Below are positions 6,110-7,857 of a stretch of DNA of 7,857 nucleotides, piece by piece. Position 1 is the stretch's first letter. The number at the start of each line of letters is the position of its first letter. Under the pieces are notes generated by a model that did no database searches, was not told the origin of the DNA, and saw only the letters and a list, made by a program, of their open reading frames with translations. The DNA lies in NCBI GenBank assembly GCA_030607105.1, contig JAUWFF010000037.1:1-7857 (forward strand). Reading direction: 5' to 3'. The stretch is from Filomicrobium sp. Lineage in GTDB: Bacteria; Pseudomonadota; Alphaproteobacteria; Rhizobiales; Hyphomicrobiaceae. The translations under genes and the position numbers were made by a program.

Positions 6110-6940
6110 ATGGCTGTGATTGCAATGGCTCGCGAAATGGGAACCCGCGGGGGCGATGTTGCTTTGGAAGTAGCCGATCGCTTGGGCCTCGAAGTAATCC
6201 ATCACGAACTCGTTGAACACGACATCGCAACCTGGACCGGCATGCCGGAGAGCCAGGTACATCGTCTCCTCGAAGGGGAGGCCTCGATGTGGGAGCGGTG
6301 GAAACTCGATGAACGGCGCATGTCGCGTTACACCGCCTTGGAGATCCTGGAACTCGCTGCAAGAGGCAATGTTCTCATCCGGGGTTGGGGTGCTACCTAT
6401 CTTTTGAAGTCCATCCCACATGTTGTTTGTGTTCGTATTTGCGCCCCAATGCCGTTCAGGGAAGCTGTCCTGAAGAACAGGATCGGACTTAAGGACACGG
6501 CAACCGCACGCCGGGAGATCGAGCGCAACGATGCCGCCCACTCCGGCACCATGCAAAGGCTCTTCGGGATCGATTGGCGGGACGAAACGCTCTACGCCTT
6601 GATGCTGAATAGCGCCCGCGTACCTATTGAGGATTGTGTTGATCACATTGTTCGCATGGCTCAAAGCCCGGCCTTTCAGCAGACGCCGGAGTCGCGAAAA
6701 CAATTGATGGATCAGCTGGTTCTCGCGCGTGTCCGATCAGCTTTGGAACGCGCGTATGGCGCTGCTACCAACCGGTACGGTTTCGAGGTCGAAGTCGCGG
6801 ACGGCAAAGTGACCCTGCATGGCGCCACCCCGGATGCGGAGTTCATCGCTGATACAATACGCCTGCTGCAGGATGTCGAAGGCGTCACCGGAGTAGAAAG
6901 TAAAGTGGCGCACATCTCCTTCGTCTCCTACTCGGTGTAG
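6110..6940 (+). CDS. Cytidylate kinase-like protein with C-terminal BON domain
   Basis: This 276-residue protein has no signal peptide and is probably cytoplasmic. Residues 1-185 match the cytidylate kinase-like family: an N-terminal strand MAVIAMAREMGTRGGD, then NVLIRGWGATYLL (87-99) and FGIDWRDETLYALMLNSARV (152-171). The N-terminal glycine-rich loop lacks the Lys-Ser/Thr of a true Walker A, which is common in this family, so nucleotide kinase activity is uncertain. Residues about 203-268 form a BON domain: an Ala/Arg-rich helix, VEVADGKVTLHGAT (227-240), a second helix, then EGVTGVESKVAHI (257-269). BON domains usually occur in periplasmic or membrane-associated proteins such as OsmY, so a cytoplasmic kinase-like fusion is unusual. 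A regulatory or phospholipid-sensing role is possible but unproven. The YbaK-like gene lies 100 bases upstream on the same strand. Confidence 0.82.
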   Translation: MAVIAMAREMGTRGGDVALEVADRLGLEVIHHELVEHDIATWTGMPESQVHRLLEGEASMWERWKLDERRMSRYTALEILELAARGNVLIRGWGATYLLKSIPHVVCVRICAPMPFREAVLKNRIGLKDTATARREIERNDAAHSGTMQRLFGIDWRDETLYALMLNSARVPIEDCVDHIVRMAQSPAFQQTPESRKQLMDQLVLARVRSALERAYGAATNRYGFEVEVADGKVTLHGATPDAEFIADTIRLLQDVEGVTGVESKVAHISFVSYSV

Positions 6941-6962
6941 CCGCGCGCAAAAGGCTCGGAAA

Positions 6963-6974
6963 AGCGCCGGCGCT
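6963..6974. other. Palindrome AGCGCCGGCGCT after the kinase-like gene
   Basis: A perfect 12-base palindrome lies 22 bases after the stop of the kinase-like gene, in the gap towards the converging small gene. It has no loop and no T-tract, so it is a poor terminator. With the imperfect arms GGGGCGGC (7002-7009) and GCCGCTCC (7023-7030), it makes this convergent gap structured, perhaps serving both transcripts. Confidence 0.3.
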
Positions 6975-7032
6975 GACGGGCAGTGCAATATGTTGCGGAT
7001 TGGGGCGGCCTCATTCCATCGAGCCGCTCCAT

Positions 7033-7254
7033 TCAAGCCGCGCGGCGTGCCATCCACTCACGTGCGCAACGCATCATGCAGTCCTGCAGCGGCTCGGCTG
7101 TCGCCGCTTTGGTCTCGTAAATGATCTCGATACCGCAGTCGCGGGTCGTGCGAACAGGTTTGACACCCACCATTCGGCCCTGCGCTTCAGTTTCCATGGC
7201 CAGGATCTGGAAACGTCGGCCTCGACTGACAATCTCGACAGAAGCTGAATTCAT
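7033..7254 (-). CDS. Small hypothetical protein, 73 residues
   Basis: The gene runs on the minus strand from ATG (7252-7254) to TGA (7033-7035). The GGGGTGAG stretch just upstream can serve as a ribosome binding site. The protein has no signal peptide or membrane segment. It looks like a real fold: two or three strand-like stretches (SVEIVSRGRRFQIL, GRMVGVKPVR, GIEIIYETKA) and then a helix with EPLQDCMMRCAREWMARR. Cysteines are at 40, 59 and 63. I do not recognise the family. The gene converges on the kinase-like gene, and a 537-base gap separates it from the divergent gene at 7792. An overlapping plus-strand open frame at 7000-7248 has weaker protein-like character, so I favour the minus strand. 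Confidence 0.6.
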   Translation of the reverse strand: MNSASVEIVSRGRRFQILAMETEAQGRMVGVKPVRTTRDCGIEIIYETKAATAEPLQDCMMRCAREWMARRAA

Positions 7255-7320
7255 CGACTCACCCCACAGTCCGCGTGCTCAAAAAAAGTGCACAAGAGTA
7301 GAACCAGACTCACTCAAACA

Positions 7321-7339
7321 AACGGATTGGAGATCCGTT
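7321..7339. promoter_or_regulatory. Operator-like dyad AACGGAT-N5-ATCCGTT
   Basis: Perfect 7-base arms (7321-7327 and 7333-7339) flank TGGAG, 67 bases upstream of the start of the small minus-strand gene. The arm length and spacing suit a binding site for a dimeric repressor or activator. I do not know a regulator with this exact consensus. Confidence 0.4.
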
Positions 7340-7433
7340 ACTCGATATCTTGCGACAGCAAATTGGCCTAGAGCCAAAGTATTTGTGCTATCCACAACCT
7401 ATTTCCAAGCTCCAGCCAATAGCGTCTCCAACG

Positions 7434-7522
7434 ACCGGCAATGCGGAAGACCGCAGGCTACGGCTTGTGCCGGTGTACTAGCTGGCGATTCTCCTCTCGG
7501 CCTACGGCGTAAACGAGCCGAG
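7434..7522. ncRNA. Nested inverted repeats, possible structured RNA
   Basis: Arms ACCGGCA (7434-7440) and TGCCGGT (7468-7474) enclose an inner hairpin, TGCGG-AAGA-CCGCA (7442-7455). A second hairpin follows, with CTCGGC (7496-7501) and GCCGAG (7517-7522). The heptamer CTACGGC occurs inside both units (7458-7464 and 7502-7508). The arrangement could be a small RNA, a leader element, or only G+C-rich chance. No known RNA family is recognised. Confidence 0.25.
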
Positions 7523-7791
7523 TTACAGTCCAACTTCGTTCTGGGTTCATTTGCGATCAAAATGCGCCAAGTCAAGGGCCCTGCTTCACGCCCAGCCCTG
7601 CGGTGACCGAAGGTTCGACCGCTGAAAAATACCTTGAACCAGGACTGTCGACTTTTGGTATCGTCAGACCTCGCATGACGGTATTGAAACAGGGCACTAG
7701 CCAGCGGCGCTCGGTCAACCTCGGATGACTGCCGGCACGCATAGGTGGTAGCTTGCCGTTCCATCGGGTGACACGCCATGGAGACCGGACC

Positions 7792-7857
7792 ATGAGAGCC
7801 GTATTCGCCATACTAATTTGCATCACGGCTGTGACGGCTTCGGCCGTGGCCGATGAT
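7792..7857 (+). CDS. N-terminal signal peptide of an exported protein, cut by the window end
   Basis: ATG 7792 opens 22 codons to the last base of the window. The sequence MRAVFAILICITAVTASAVA followed by Asp-Asp is a classic Sec signal peptide: one basic residue, a hydrophobic core at about 4-14, and an A-V-A cleavage site before the acidic mature start. GGAG at 7780-7783, 8 bases before the ATG, is a fitting ribosome binding site. Nothing can be said about the function of the mature protein. Confidence 0.7.
   Translation, partial: MRAVFAILICITAVTASAVADD

Larger units (their letters stand above)
7255..7791. other. Long intergenic region between divergent genes
   Basis: These 537 bases separate the minus-strand small gene from the plus-strand gene at 7792. 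Several long open frames cross it on both strands, but none has a good start, ribosome binding site or recognisable motif. The notable contents are an operator-like dyad (7321-7339) and a group of inverted repeats (7434-7522). Promoters for both flanking genes should lie here; I cannot place them with confidence. Confidence 0.5.

Noticed and set aside
7121..7606. Plus-strand open frame of 161 codons in the long gap
   Set aside because: It starts inside the minus-strand small gene, has no good ribosome binding site, and its translation is rich in Arg, Ser and Pro with no fold-like pattern.
7399..7779. Minus-strand open frame of 126 codons in the long gap
   Set aside because: No family motif is visible, the composition is Arg/Ser-rich, and it competes with other open frames over the same bases. 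It could be reconsidered if homologues exist.

Overview
The window reads as chromosome from an alphaproteobacterium, most likely of the order Hyphomicrobiales. This is inferred from a G+C content that looks close to 60%, the codon usage, and the kinds of proteins present; no rRNA or other phylogenetic marker is present to confirm it. There is no sign of phage, insertion sequences, CRISPR or tRNA genes. Both ends cut through genes.

Positions 1-3339 hold a four-gene plus-strand cluster that looks like one metal-handling unit. It comprises the 3' part of a ZrgA/DUF2796 periplasmic zinc-binding protein with a His/Asp-rich tract, a LolD/MacB-type ABC ATPase, an FtsX/MacB-type permease overlapping the ATPase by 4 bases, and an exported DUF3299 protein. 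The same family combination occurs in the zinc uptake locus described in Vibrio cholerae (zrg genes), so zinc acquisition across the envelope is the best guess. The ATPase start is odd: the only standard start codon falls inside the first beta strand, and the reading frame extends upstream to an ATT codon with a purine-rich stretch in front of it.

Positions 3340-3643 are non-coding by my reading, apart from a possible gene remnant on the minus strand. Positions 3644-5206 encode an exported arylsulfatase of 520 residues with the full set of catalytic and metal-binding residues. It is followed by a strong hairpin that probably ends its transcript.

Positions 5207-5538 are a 332-base gap with several hairpins and a dyad just upstream of the next ribosome binding site. 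Two genes follow on the plus strand. The first is a free-standing YbaK/EbsC-type aminoacyl-tRNA deacylase (5539-6009). The second (6110-6940) fuses a cytidylate kinase-like domain, lacking the usual P-loop lysine, to a C-terminal BON domain. They could be co-transcribed, though a 9-base inverted repeat lies between them. A small minus-strand gene of 73 residues and unknown function (7033-7254) converges on them.

Positions 7255-7791 contain no gene I can support, but they have a 7-base operator-like dyad and a cluster of nested inverted repeats that could be a structured RNA. At 7792 a new plus-strand gene begins with a clear signal peptide and runs off the window.

The most original items are the kinase-like/BON fusion, the unusual ATPase start, and the structured stretch at 7434-7522. 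I do not see strong evidence for a wholly new multi-gene system.
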